Counted from the first letter of the stretch, positions 1 through 8,111 are shown. The stretch: 18,372 nucleotides of DNA from Candidatus Poribacteria bacterium (GCA_027625215.1 JAQBWJ010000004.1:1-18372), one strand, 5' to 3'. Numbers and translations are program-made. Notes: generated by a model from the letters alone, not told the origin.

Positions 1-16
1 TTGGGGGTATCGGTGG

Positions 17-103
17 TGGTGGGCGAGGCGGGACTCGAACCCGCATGGGGTTTAACCCAATAGATCCTAAGTCTATCGTGTCTACCAATTCCACCACCCG
101 CCC
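17..103 (-). tRNA. tRNA-Leu (anticodon TAG)
   Basis: Read on the minus strand this folds as a class II (long variable arm) tRNA. The acceptor stem GGGCGGG (97-103) pairs with CTCGCCC (21-27), and the D arm contains AATTGGTAGAC. The anticodon stem is ATAGA/TCTAT with the seven-base loop CTTAGGA (65-71), giving anticodon TAG, which reads CUA leucine codons. The T arm is GCGGG-TTCGAGT-CCCGC. The discriminator base is A at 20, and a genomic CCA follows at 17-19. The long variable arm and the D-arm sequence match leucine tRNAs. Confidence 0.96.
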
Positions 104-425
104 GCACGTCAACCAAATCCGCGTCAGCGGCGCGAGAGGGGTGCGCGCTCCATGACGTACCAAACCGCCGAGTACGTGCCGCGAACCTTCCAAGCATGGT
201 AGCAAATGGAATGTGAGGCGGCAACTCGTTGTGACGGGCGGCGGTTTGTGGGGAGCGGGATTCGAGAGAACTTTTGAGCGCGTTACCGATGCGACGACAG
301 CGTGGAGAACACCCCTAACATCCCGCCCAATCCCCGCCGCCGCGCGATGTTGTGCGATCAAGACGGCACATTCGCGCGTCTTCTTCCCTTACTTCACCAA
401 AAGAAGTTTTCCCGCTGCGAAATCC
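104..425. other. Intergenic stretch, no gene recognised
   Basis: This is the gap between the tRNA-Leu 5' end and the stop codon of the thioredoxin-like gene, both on the minus strand. It should hold the tRNA promoter and the 3' end of the thioredoxin transcript. I see no convincing -35/-10 pair or U-tailed hairpin. Short open frames on the plus strand here have arginine-rich, low-complexity translations typical of GC-rich noncoding DNA. Confidence 0.5.
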
Positions 426-1019
426 CTACGACGAAGGCTCTTCATCCTGCGCGAGGCGACCTTCGCGCCAGTCCAGCGCGCGGAGGAGGCGGTCGAAGGC
501 GGAGCGGTCTTGCTGACCGACCAATTTGCGGACGATCTTGCCGTCTTTGTCGAGGACGTATGTGGTGGGGAGGTAGTCCGCGCCGCCGAATTTGCGGGAG
601 AGGTCGTAAACCTCCTTGTCGTTGCCGACGAGCAGCGGGTAGGTGACGCGGTATTCCGCCGCGAACGCGCTCACCGATTCGACCGTATCGCCGACGGCGA
701 TCCCGATGACGACGAACTCTTTGTCCTTGTTCGCCTCATAGAGCGCGACGAGGTCGGGCGTTTCGGCGACGCACGGCGGGCACCACGTCCCCCAGAAGTT
801 GACGATGATGCGCTTGCCTTTGAAGTCGGAGAGCGAGACGGGGTTTCCGTTGAAATCGGGCAGGGTGAAGTCAGGGGCGACGCCGAGCGATTCTTCGGAG
901 AGTTCCGCGTCGGGGTTCTCATCCGCCGCGTTGCGGCAACCGACGACGAGCGCCGCCGCGACACACAGCGCGACAATCGCCCCGTTCCACGCCGCAACCG
1001 TCGGCTTGATCCGGCTCAT
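426..1019 (-). CDS. TlpA/ResA-like thioredoxin-fold lipoprotein
   Basis: A 197-residue thiol-disulfide oxidoreductase of the TlpA/ResA/AhpC-TSA group. These proteins work outside the cytoplasmic membrane, usually reducing disulfides for cytochrome c maturation or redox homeostasis. The N-terminus is a signal peptide ending in a lipobox (V-V-G-C, Cys28), so the protein is probably a membrane-anchored lipoprotein. A redoxin domain starts near residue 47 (APDFTLPDFNG). It has the active site WCPPC (Cys80, Cys83) after VNFWGTW and the cis-proline segment YLPTTYVLDKDGKI. A frame extension allows a start at 1082 with an apparent AGGAG. That start lies inside a dispersed GTCATTCTGA repeat and would bury the signal peptide behind 21 charged residues, so I chose the ATG at 1019. 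The role is known from the family; the partner here is unknown, though a di-haem cytochrome lies 3 kb away. Confidence 0.88.
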   Translation of the reverse strand: MSRIKPTVAAWNGAIVALCVAAALVVGCRNAADENPDAELSEESLGVAPDFTLPDFNGNPVSLSDFKGKRIIVNFWGTWCPPCVAETPDLVALYEANKDKEFVVIGIAVGDTVESVSAFAAEYRVTYPLLVGNDKEVYDLSRKFGGADYLPTTYVLDKDGKIVRKLVGQQDRSAFDRLLRALDWREGRLAQDEEPSS

Positions 1020-1077
1020 GTGCCGTTCACTGTATAACCGCGCGAATGCCTGCGTCTTTAACAAACGTCTTAGCCGT

Positions 1078-1173
1078 GTCATTCTGATACTCCTGCCGAA
1101 GGGTCTCTATCCCAAAAGTCGATTGTATGGGATTCGGAGAGACCTTCACGTCGCTTCGCTCCTCAGGGGTGAC
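1078..1173. repeat. GTCATTCTGA-type palindromic repeat, copy 1
   Basis: A 96-bp element with imperfect inverted ends, GTCATTCTGA at the left and TCAGGGGTGAC at the right. It has an internal inverted repeat (GGTCTCT..ATCCC against GGGAT..AGAGACC). The segment CACGTCGCTTCGCTCCTCA near its right end recurs in the copies at 9575 and 15562. It sits between the thioredoxin-like and D-amino-acid enzyme genes. It looks like a small non-autonomous, REP- or MITE-like intergenic repeat. Confidence 0.7.
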
Positions 1174-1239
1174 AAGTGATGAGTTGGCGTCGCGATGACT
1201 GCGTAACGCGATGAATACGACGGCGCACGCACTCCAAGT

Positions 1240-2364
1240 TTACGGACGCCGACCGATAGAGCGTGTCCGCGCCGTGACGCCCCAACTGCCGACGACTTCC
1301 CCGTTATCAACAACAACCGCTTCCTGATGCAGCGCGACCGTCGGGCAAACGTGCGTCGGGCAAACGTAGACGCCGTCGCCAACCTTCAGCGACTCCCGCG
1401 TCTCGGCATCGCCCAGTTCGAGCACCCAGTGCTCCTCGTGCTGTTGCCCCAACGTCACGCCGGGAACACTCCACACCTGCCCGCGATCCCCCACCGGATC
1501 GGCGGAGATCGCCTTGTGCCCCAAGTCGATGCAGGCAAGCGTCTTCGACGGACGCGAAATCACCCGACTGAACAGCAACGCGGCGGGGACGAACCCCAAA
1601 TCGGGGTAATGCTCGCCGTACCCGCCGTCGTGCAGGACGAACGTGCCGGGCGACGACTCGATATCCGTCTGCGTCGCGTAGAACGAAAACGACGGCGTCC
1701 CACCGACGACGACGCGCGGCACCGGGCATCCCGCCGCGAGGAGTCGGTCGCGCATCGCCCGCACCTGTTCAAGGACGATCTCGCCGAGAGCGGCGCGTTG
1801 TTTCGGGTCTTCCGACTTGTTCTGACCGTCGTAGGCGTGCAGTCCGGCGGGTTCGACGCCCTTGATCTGCGTGAAGGACTTGTAGAGGGCGTCCGCGCCT
1901 TCGCCGAGCGGCGTGCCGGTGCGGTGCATCCCGGCGTCCAAGTCGATGAACAGCCGCGCCGTCAGTCCGCGTTCGGAGAACTGTTTTCCGGTGAGCTCCG
2001 CCGTCGCCGAATCGTCGCAGACGGACGAGAACTGCGTCTTGGGGAACCGCGCGACCAGATCGGCGAGACGGGCGATGTTCGGTCCGACCATCTGGTAGGC
2101 GATCATCACGTCCGCCGCGCCGCATTCGCCGAGCATTTCCGCCTCGCGGAGCGTCGCGCATTTGTGTTTCGTGATGCCGAGTTCCACCTCGCGCCGCGCG
2201 ATTTCCGGCGTCTTATGCGTCTTGACGTGCGGGCGCAGGCGGGAGGGGTCGTTGCCGACCATCGCCAACGCGCGTTGCAGGTTCGCCTCGATGAGCGGCT
2301 TGTAGAAGATGAGGGACGGGCTCAGCACGTTCGACGTGTCGCGGATCAGGTATTCGGGGCGCAT
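1240..2364 (-). CDS. D-threonine aldolase / D-serine dehydratase-like PLP enzyme (alanine racemase N-terminal fold)
   Basis: A 374-residue fold-type III PLP enzyme. Family members cleave D-threonine or related D-3-hydroxy amino acids, or dehydrate D-serine, using PLP and a divalent metal in the cytoplasm. The PLP lysine is in RPHVKTHKT (Lys48). The barrel contains ATLREAEML and FIDLDAGMHRTG, and the phosphate-binding region VVVGGTPSFSF. The C-terminal metal site is CPTHVCPT (His338, Cys340); the His-x-Cys form resembles eukaryotic D-serine dehydratase. The length matches the family when the ATG at 2364 is used. The frame stays open to 2499, but the extra 45 residues look noncoding. Upstream of 2364 only a weak GAGAAAG is visible. 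The substrate cannot be decided from sequence alone. Confidence 0.88.
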   Translation of the reverse strand: MRPEYLIRDTSNVLSPSLIFYKPLIEANLQRALAMVGNDPSRLRPHVKTHKTPEIARREVELGITKHKCATLREAEMLGECGAADVMIAYQMVGPNIARLADLVARFPKTQFSSVCDDSATAELTGKQFSERGLTARLFIDLDAGMHRTGTPLGEGADALYKSFTQIKGVEPAGLHAYDGQNKSEDPKQRAALGEIVLEQVRAMRDRLLAAGCPVPRVVVGGTPSFSFYATQTDIESSPGTFVLHDGGYGEHYPDLGFVPAALLFSRVISRPSKTLACIDLGHKAISADPVGDRGQVWSVPGVTLGQQHEEHWVLELGDAETRESLKVGDGVYVCPTHVCPTVALHQEAVVVDNGEVVGSWGVTARTRSIGRRP

Positions 2365-2466
2365 CGGTGACGCTTTCTCGATGAAGTTCGTGCGGGGGGT
2401 TCGAGTGGGGTTCCTGCCGCCGAATGGTACGCGATGAGCGGGGTGGTTGTCATGGGCGCTAAGAAG

Positions 2467-2598
2467 GGGGGTTAACAGGGTATCGGTGTGTTCACTCAAG
2501 GAATCAAGTAGTCATCGAGGTTTACGGCAGTTTCAGACAAAAAATAGTGTTCACTTGAGCCCGCTTGTGCCCACTTCTGTCAACTTCTGTTAACCCCC
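2467..2598. repeat. Possible small element with 12-bp perfect inverted ends
   Basis: The gap between the D-amino-acid enzyme and era (2365-2698, divergent genes) contains GGGGGTTAACAG at 2467-2478 and its exact reverse complement CTGTTAACCCCC at 2587-2598. Inside, GTGTTCACT occurs twice in direct orientation (near 2487 and 2547), and ACTTCTGTCA/ACTTCTGTTA lie in tandem at the right end. This could be a miniature element or a regulatory looping site. There is no coding content. Confidence 0.4.
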
Positions 2599-2698
2599 TC
2601 AACGGCGCGATCTTCTGGTCGAAGGCGACTCTACGGTGGTATGCTTCCAGCAACGACGACGCGCCACACATTCCAAATTAATATCGAGCGGACATTCG

Positions 2699-3634
2699 AT
2701 GACGGACGTTTCTCCCGACGACATCGCCCCCGAAACCCCTGCCGACTTCCGCGCGGGGTACGTCGGTATCGTGGGTCGCCCGAACGCCGGGAAATCGACG
2801 CTGCTGAACGCGCTCGTCGGACAAAAACTCGCCGCCGTCACCCGCAAGCCGCAGACGACGCGCACGCGCATCTCCGGCGTGTTGACGACCGACGCGGCGC
2901 AGTACGTCTTCCTCGACACGCCCGGCATCATCGAACCGCGCTACCGACTCCAAGAGCACATGGTGCGCGCCGCGTACGAGTCCGCCAAAGGCGCCGACTT
3001 GGTGCTCTACATGATCGACGCGATCCGCGCGCCGCACGATGCCGACGACGCGATCATCGAGCGGTTGGGGCAGTACGAGCTCCCTATGTTCCTGCTGCTG
3101 AACAAAGTCGACAAGATGAACAAACTCGACCTGCTGCCGCTCATCGCCCACTACGCCGAGCGCAACGTGTTCGCCGAAATCGTCCCGGTCTCCGCGCAGA
3201 ACAAGATCGGGTTGCCCGCGCTGCTCGACACGATGACGGGGTATCTTCCGCAAAGCCAACTGCTGTTCCCGGCAGACACGCTCACGGAACTGCCGGAGCG
3301 GTTCTTCATCGCCGAGACGGTGCGCGAAAAAGTGCTCATCAAGACGCGGCAGGAAGTGCCGTACGCCTCGTCCGTCGTGGTGGAGGAGTACACCGCCGAG
3401 CCGGGCATGAATCGCACGTTTTTGCGGGTGGCGATCTACGTGGAGCGACCGTCGCAGAAGGCGATCATCATCGGCAAGGGCGGGTCGATGTTGAAGGTGA
3501 TCGGCACCGACGCGCGTAAGGAGATCGAGGAGTTTATCGGCGGACCCGTCTTCTTGGAACTGTTCGTCGGCATCCGCGAAAACTGGCGCGACCGGGACAA
3601 CCAAATCCGCGAGTTTGGATACGACGCGACCTAA
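2699..3634 (+). CDS. era: GTPase Era
   Basis: A 311-residue Era GTPase, which binds the 3' end of 16S rRNA and assists 30S subunit assembly at the inner membrane. G1 is GRPNAGKST (26-34), followed by the effector stretch QTTRTRISG. G3 is DTPG (73-76), G4 is NKVD (135-138) and G5 is SAQ (165-167). The C-terminal KH domain contains IIGKGGSMLKVIG (257-269) and ends in ELFVGIRENWRD. The start at 2699 follows a weak GAGCGGA and gives normal Era length; the frame runs back to 2636, but that extension is not conserved-looking. The gene stands alone and converges on the di-haem cytochrome gene. Confidence 0.96.
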   Translation: MTDVSPDDIAPETPADFRAGYVGIVGRPNAGKSTLLNALVGQKLAAVTRKPQTTRTRISGVLTTDAAQYVFLDTPGIIEPRYRLQEHMVRAAYESAKGADLVLYMIDAIRAPHDADDAIIERLGQYELPMFLLLNKVDKMNKLDLLPLIAHYAERNVFAEIVPVSAQNKIGLPALLDTMTGYLPQSQLLFPADTLTELPERFFIAETVREKVLIKTRQEVPYASSVVVEEYTAEPGMNRTFLRVAIYVERPSQKAIIIGKGGSMLKVIGTDARKEIEEFIGGPVFLELFVGIRENWRDRDNQIREFGYDAT

Positions 3635-3648
3635 ATTGATCCGCGTCG
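3622..3648. terminator. Candidate hairpin between convergent genes
   Basis: CGACGCG (3622-3628) is followed after 13 bases by CGCGTCG (3642-3648). This makes a 7-bp GC-rich stem that spans the era stop codon, 26 bases before the end of the convergent cytochrome gene. There is no T-run, so a classical rho-independent terminator is uncertain. Confidence 0.3.
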
Positions 3649-3673
3649 CACCCTCCCCCCAAAACATGCTTGG

Positions 3674-5428
3674 CTAGAGCGTCTTAAGAAACTCCACCAA
3701 ATCCCATCGCTGCGAATCGCTCAACGACGTGCCGTACTCGTGACCCGTGTTGCGGTTGCCCTCCAGCGAGGTGTCGAACTGCCACAACCCTTTCTCGCGC
3801 GAGGTGTCGAACCCAACGTTTTTCGGGTCGAACTGACGGCTGCCCAAGTAGAACGTCGTGTCCCGATCCACCGACGGCAGCAGCAGTTGGTAGAGGTTCG
3901 GGACGGAGCCGTTGTGTAGGTACGGAGCCGTCGCCCAAATGCCCGCCAACGGACGCGCCTTGTAGACAAACATCGACGCAGGCGTCTGCCCCTCAATCGA
4001 GTTGGGCGAGTAGTTTTGCGCCGCTGCCAGCGTCGCCTCCGAGAGTCCCGGCGGGGGCAGTTTTGCCGCTGCCGTGTCGCGAACACCCTGCGTCGCCGCG
4101 ACGAGCAACGCCAACGCGGGCGCGACATCCTTTCCGTCGAGATACGGCTTCAACAACCCCGTCTGTCCCGTCCGGTTGCCGAAGTTGGACGCCATCTTGG
4201 GGTCGGTGCCGATCTCGTCCAGCGCGACCATGACCGTTTTCACGAACTGGTGGTCGTTGCCGTTCGTGTCTTTGCGGGTAATCGTCGGGTACGGCGGCAG
4301 CGAGTGGCAGGAGACGCAATCCTTCTCGTACAGCGCCTTGCCGCGCGCGACGCGCTTCGCGTCCAATTCGCCGATCACGTCGGACTGCCATTTCGGAGGT
4401 TCGATCATTTTAACGGCGTCTTCCAGCCAGATGAGGTTTTCGACGATGATCGTCGAGTCGAACAGGTGTTCTTGCGTGTGGAGGTCGGCTTGCGCGAACA
4501 CGCCCAACACCTCGCCGATGTTCCGCACGAGCGGGTTCATCACCGCGCCGTTCCACTCGACCCAATCAAGTTCCGGCGTGCCCCACAAAAACGGATAACT
4601 GACGGGCGCGTCGGCGGGTTGCGCGTTCGCCTTGATATCCATGTCGGTGCTGAGGATCGCGTTCATCAGCCCGCCGAGCGCGTCGAGTCGACCGAAGCCG
4701 TACGTTCGCACCTTCGGCGTGTTGAAGCCGTCAATCGCCATTTTGAGGAACCCGATTTCGTGTTCCCCGCTTTCAAACAGGCGCTTGAACTCGTCTTCGT
4801 TCGTCGGGGTCGCGCTTCTTGCCACCTCTGCGCTGTTGGAGGGAAGGAGTCCGTGTACGACGGGGACGAGGTACTTGACCATCGAGTCCCACAGTTTGTA
4901 TCGCGCTTCCAGACTCGCTCCCTCGCCGAGCACGCGGACGGCGAACCGCTCAAACTTGCCGTGTTCCGCCAACGTGAGGGCGAGCGCTTCGTAGAAGTTG
5001 ACGAGCAGGTATTGGATATCACCCATCGTCGGCGCGCCGTCGATCCGTATCCCGACGCCGTTGTAGTTGATCTGCGTCGTGTGGCAGGCGGCGCACGTCA
5101 GTCCGAGATAGCCGCTGGCAGGGTCTTTAGTGAAGCCGATGGGGAGTCCGCCGGGCGTGTCGCTTGTGAGGTAGCGGTAGCCTTCGATGGCGTCGGCGTT
5201 GTTGAACAGGGGTTGTTCGCCGATTCCCGGCTGCTCCACCGACACGAACCATTCGTAGGGAACCAGCAACGAACCTTGCGGCGTGTAGTGGAACTGGTCG
5301 CGCATCGACTCCCATTCGTTGCCCTGATCGAGGTAGCGGGTCGATTGAACGGGATCGTCCGGCGCGAAACGGGGGTGGCATCCGGCAAACACGGCGGTTA
5401 GACAGACGATGACAACAAGGGCGCGCAT
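3674..5428 (-). CDS. RoxA-like di-haem cytochrome c (cytochrome c peroxidase superfamily) lipoprotein
   Basis: A 584-residue exported c-type cytochrome. The signal peptide ends in AVFAGC (Cys17), a lipobox. Haem motifs are CAACH (112-116) and CVSCH (371-375). The C-terminal segment carries APYLHNGSVPNLYQLL, typical of the di-haem cytochrome c peroxidase superfamily. The wide haem spacing, the FLWGTPELDWVEWNG segment and the length resemble the RoxA/RoxB rubber-oxygenase branch and its many uncharacterised relatives rather than small CcpA peroxidases. GGAG lies about 8 bases before the ATG. By family it would act in the periplasm as an oxygenase or peroxidase; the substrate is unknown. The single-gene unit converges on era. 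The TlpA-like gene nearby could serve haem attachment, but is not linked to it. Confidence 0.85.
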   Translation of the reverse strand: MRALVVIVCLTAVFAGCHPRFAPDDPVQSTRYLDQGNEWESMRDQFHYTPQGSLLVPYEWFVSVEQPGIGEQPLFNNADAIEGYRYLTSDTPGGLPIGFTKDPASGYLGLTCAACHTTQINYNGVGIRIDGAPTMGDIQYLLVNFYEALALTLAEHGKFERFAVRVLGEGASLEARYKLWDSMVKYLVPVVHGLLPSNSAEVARSATPTNEDEFKRLFESGEHEIGFLKMAIDGFNTPKVRTYGFGRLDALGGLMNAILSTDMDIKANAQPADAPVSYPFLWGTPELDWVEWNGAVMNPLVRNIGEVLGVFAQADLHTQEHLFDSTIIVENLIWLEDAVKMIEPPKWQSDVIGELDAKRVARGKALYEKDCVSCHSLPPYPTITRKDTNGNDHQFVKTVMVALDEIGTDPKMASNFGNRTGQTGLLKPYLDGKDVAPALALLVAATQGVRDTAAAKLPPPGLSEATLAAAQNYSPNSIEGQTPASMFVYKARPLAGIWATAPYLHNGSVPNLYQLLLPSVDRDTTFYLGSRQFDPKNVGFDTSREKGLWQFDTSLEGNRNTGHEYGTSLSDSQRWDLVEFLKTL

Positions 5429-5514
5429 CTTGAGACTCCGATCATACGTCCGAGAAGACTGTTTGAGTCAGAGGATGCCGCATAGGTTACGGGAAATCGA
5501 CCGTAACGACAACG

Positions 5515-6597
5515 TTATTTTGAATTGACGTTAACGATCCGAGCCAACCGCTCGCGCGACGTCCCGAAATGCTCGGAGAGGTGTGTGAACCGCTCGCGCG
5601 CCTGATCGGTCTTCCCGTCCGCGAGCCACTTGTCCGCCTCGTAGAACTCGTCCGCGCCCGTTGTGATCCCCTCGGCGAACAGCGCGGACGCCTGCTCGCC
5701 CGTCGGCACGGGCACGTCTTTCAACCGCGCCATGATCGGAGGATTTTCGTCCATCAGGATGCCGTACGCGGACGGCACGCGCTCCCGAAACAGCCGCGCG
5801 CGGTAGTCCGTCACCGAGCCGCCGAGCGCGTCGCCCGCTTCGCGCCCCGCATTGAGATTGATGTCGGCGGTGAGGATCGCGTCCGGTTCGCGCCCGCCGT
5901 CGGCGAGAATCTCGCCTTTGGGTCCGATGATGAGACTTCCCCCACCACGAAACGCGACGACGACATAGAGAAAATTATCCGCCGCGCGGGTGCGGAACGC
6001 CGCGAGACTCACCTCGCCGCCCGCCATCGACGCGCCGCCCATCGTCGGGTGGAAGACGATATCCGCGCCCATGAGCGCCAACGCCCGCGTCGTCTCCGGG
6101 AACACCATGTCGTAACAGACGCACATTCCCACCGAGCCGACGCCCGGCGTCTCAAACACGGGGAAGGCGTCGCCCGGCGTTCGGGCTTGTTCCGGCAGCG
6201 GCAGTTGCACCTTGCGGTATCGTCCGACCTCGTTGCCGTCGCGCCCGATCAGGATCGACGTGTTGTGGATGCGGTCGCCGTCCACGCAGTCGTTGCAGCA
6301 GATGATCGCCATCTCGCGCCGCGCCGCGATCTCGCCGAACCGCCCCAACATACGCTCCTCGCCGACGCGCAGCAGTTGCGGCGTGTCGTCCCAATGACCC
6401 GCCTCCCACTCCAACGTGCCGAGTGTGTCTTCGGGGAAGGCGATCACCGCGCAGCCCATGTCGGCGGCGCGTTCCGCCAGCGCGCAGAGAGCGTCGAGGT
6501 TTTCATCGACCCGCTTCAACGCTTCGTCAACCGTCGCCACTTTGTACGAAATCGTCCGATTCTTTGCTTGAATCGCCGCCACGCGGATCGTTGCCAT
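5515..6597 (-). CDS. Carbon-nitrogen hydrolase (nitrilase/amidase superfamily)
   Basis: A 360-residue cytoplasmic CN-hydrolase, a family that cleaves amide, carbamoyl or nitrile C-N bonds. The catalytic Glu-Lys-Cys triad is visible: Glu56 in AFPEDTLGT, Lys129 in RYRKVQLPLPE, and Cys161 in CVCYDMVFPE. A C-terminal extension of about 70 residues after the core (from roughly PSAYGILMDENPP) is helical and charged and of unknown role. The ATG at 6597 follows AAAGGAAAG at good spacing. The frame extends to 6663, but that extension is translated from a hairpin repeat, so I rejected it. The substrate is not assignable; N-carbamoyl amino acid, beta-ureidopropionate or simple amides are possible. Confidence 0.88.
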   Translation of the reverse strand: MATIRVAAIQAKNRTISYKVATVDEALKRVDENLDALCALAERAADMGCAVIAFPEDTLGTLEWEAGHWDDTPQLLRVGEERMLGRFGEIAARREMAIICCNDCVDGDRIHNTSILIGRDGNEVGRYRKVQLPLPEQARTPGDAFPVFETPGVGSVGMCVCYDMVFPETTRALALMGADIVFHPTMGGASMAGGEVSLAAFRTRAADNFLYVVVAFRGGGSLIIGPKGEILADGGREPDAILTADINLNAGREAGDALGGSVTDYRARLFRERVPSAYGILMDENPPIMARLKDVPVPTGEQASALFAEGITTGADEFYEADKWLADGKTDQARERFTHLSEHFGTSRERLARIVNVNSK

Positions 6598-6621
6598 TGG
6601 CTTTCCTTTCGGGAGAGGTTC

Positions 6622-6663
6622 GTGGGGAAACCCTTTCTTTGGCAAGAAAGCGGTTTCCCCCAC
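6622..6663. repeat. Hairpin repeat H1 (GGGGAAACC...GGTTTCCCC)
   Basis: A long inverted repeat. GTGGGGAAACC-CTTTCTT pairs with AAGAAAG-C-GGTTTCCCCCAC around a TGGC loop, with one bulge. It lies in the leader of the CN-hydrolase gene. Its flanks (GAGAGGTTC on the left, CACCCCCTT...AAAGAACCTT on the right) align with those of the hairpin at 6821-6860 read on the opposite strand, so the two are copies of one repeat family in inverted orientation. Confidence 0.75.
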
Positions 6664-6820
6664 ACCCCCTTCCCAAAGAACCTTAACGATGGTGAATCGG
6701 TCTCCGTCATCATCTGCCGTGAGGAAGACTTACCACGTACGTCGCCTGAGCGGAACCACCTTCAGACGTCCCACGCGCGTCAAGCAGCCATCTCCAAATA
6801 CAAGTTTTCTTGGAGGGGGT

Positions 6821-6860
6821 GCAGGGGGAACCTTCTTTTCCGAAAGAAGGTTCCCCCTGC
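6821..6860. repeat. Hairpin repeat H2, perfect 18-bp stem
   Basis: GCAGGGGGAACCTTCTTT (6821-6838) and its exact reverse complement (6843-6860) flank a four-base loop, TCCG. It begins five bases beyond the stop codon of the LamG-like gene on the minus strand. It could therefore end or protect that transcript even though no T-run follows. It is the second, inverted copy of the repeat at 6622-6663. Confidence 0.8.
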
Positions 6861-6865
6861 GTTCC

Positions 6866-7760
6866 TCACTTCTCCGTATGAATCCGCAAATCGTCCACCC
6901 AAATGCGTTGTTCGTGCCGCACGCCGGGACCGAAGTAGGGGGTCATCAGGAACTGGTTGAACTTCATGTTCGGGCGCGCGCCGGTGCGGAGGACGACGTT
7001 GCGTTGGTCGATGAGCAGTTTCCCGTCGAACCAGTATTGGAGTTCGCCGTCGGCGACGCCGATGCCGTCCACAACGGAGTTCAGTTTGAACCGCGCCTTG
7101 ACCCGATGCCAGTCGCCTTTGTAGCGGTCGCCGCGTTTGTCGCCGAAGTAGACGCCGTCCGCCGCCCACGCCTTGCCGTTGGCGTGGCGGGTTCCGGCGC
7201 GGTAGCAGTCGTCGTCGGTCGTGCCGTCGGCGTTGCCGTTGCAGCCCGCGACAGCGCGGTTCTCCGTCACCCCGACCAAGTTCTCGCCAACGCGGGACTC
7301 GTCGATGTTGCGCCCGTCCTGGATGGCGAGATGCGGCACGCCGTTGACGACCTCGATGTAGGTGGTGAGGTGTGTGGCGGCAGGTCCGACGAAGGGGTCG
7401 TCTTCGGTCGTGATGAAGTGGAACTCGTGCGGATGGTAGGGGACGCCCGTCCAGTCCCAGTTGTCGCTGTGCTTGATCGCAAAACTGAGCGTCACGTTCG
7501 ACACGGGCGGCAGTTTGACGCGCGCGCCTCCCCCCCGTCGGGCTGACCGCCCCCGCCTTCGCCCAATGCCACACGCAGGAATGTCCCTCGCCGTCAACGC
7601 TTTCTGCGTTGGTGATCTCCATGTGGGGGCTGTCGTACCAGCCGCGCGACTCCCAGTTCGTGTCCTCGAAATGCTCCTCGAACAGCAGCGTTTCCGCGCG
7701 CAGTCGAGCCGTCATCACGACTCCGATCATCGTGGCGAGAACCAGAAGTAAGTGCCTCAT
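6866..7760 (-). pseudogene. Secreted concanavalin/LamG-like protein gene, split by a one-base frameshift
   Basis: Two frames join into one protein of about 297 residues. The 5' part (ATG at 7760, GGAG six bases upstream) encodes a signal peptide ending near MTARLRA, then ETLLFEEHFEDTNWESRGWYD and on to AVSPTGG. The 3' part continues as ARVKLPPVSNVTLSFAIKHSDNW and ends with QRIWVDDLRIHTEK. The junction is a run of seven C (7530-7536, G on the coding strand); removing one base restores a single frame. The tail pattern (GDWHRVKARFKLNS, then GELQYWFDGKLLID) is typical of jelly-roll sugar-binding or polysaccharide-lyase-like domains. Exact family and function are not recognised. It may be a true pseudogene, a phase-variable gene, or a homopolymer sequencing error. 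Confidence 0.75.
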
Positions 7761-7885
7761 GCCGTTCTCCAAGCGGATTCATCGTTCGCATTTCGAGTTC
7801 GAGTATCGTCAAACGCGCGAGCGGAATCAAGGCATGTGATATACGCGGGATTCGGCGATTGGGTTGAAAACGAGGGCGTGGTATC

Positions 7886-8111
7886 ATGAACATGAGAAGG
7901 GAGCGCGAACGCGGAAGGCGTTCAGTTCGTCGTAGACGGAGACGGGAAGAAGACCGCCGTATTGATCGATTTAGAGAAGTACGGTGAGTTGCTGGAAGAT
8001 TTCTTCGACATCGTGATTTCACGCCACGTGCTGGCGACAGAGGAGTTCACCCCGCTGGAGGAGTTTATCGCCGAACTCGAAGCGGAGCGCGCCGAGGCAA
8101 CACAACGTTAA
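7886..8111 (+). pseudogene. Phd/YefM-type antitoxin remnant without an intact start
   Basis: From about 7917 the plus strand reads GVQFVVDGDGKKTAVLID, then LEKYGELLEDFFDIVISRH, and ends ELEAERAEATQR at the TAA at 8109-8111. The pattern (FVVD.DGKKTAVLI....Y.ELLED) is the N-terminal DNA-binding half of Phd/YefM or RelB-like antitoxins. No start codon is in frame: a TGA lies upstream at 7892-7894. The nearest ATG (7886) is one base out of frame, so a single-base insertion would explain it. No toxin follows; the MFS gene converges on it and the two stop codons overlap in TTAA. It is probably a decayed orphan antitoxin. Confidence 0.6.

Noticed and set aside
1020..1082. Upstream start (1082) for the TlpA-like gene with an AGGAG
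   Set aside because: The start and the apparent Shine-Dalgarno are part of a dispersed repeat also found at 15562, and the extension would place charged residues before the signal peptide.
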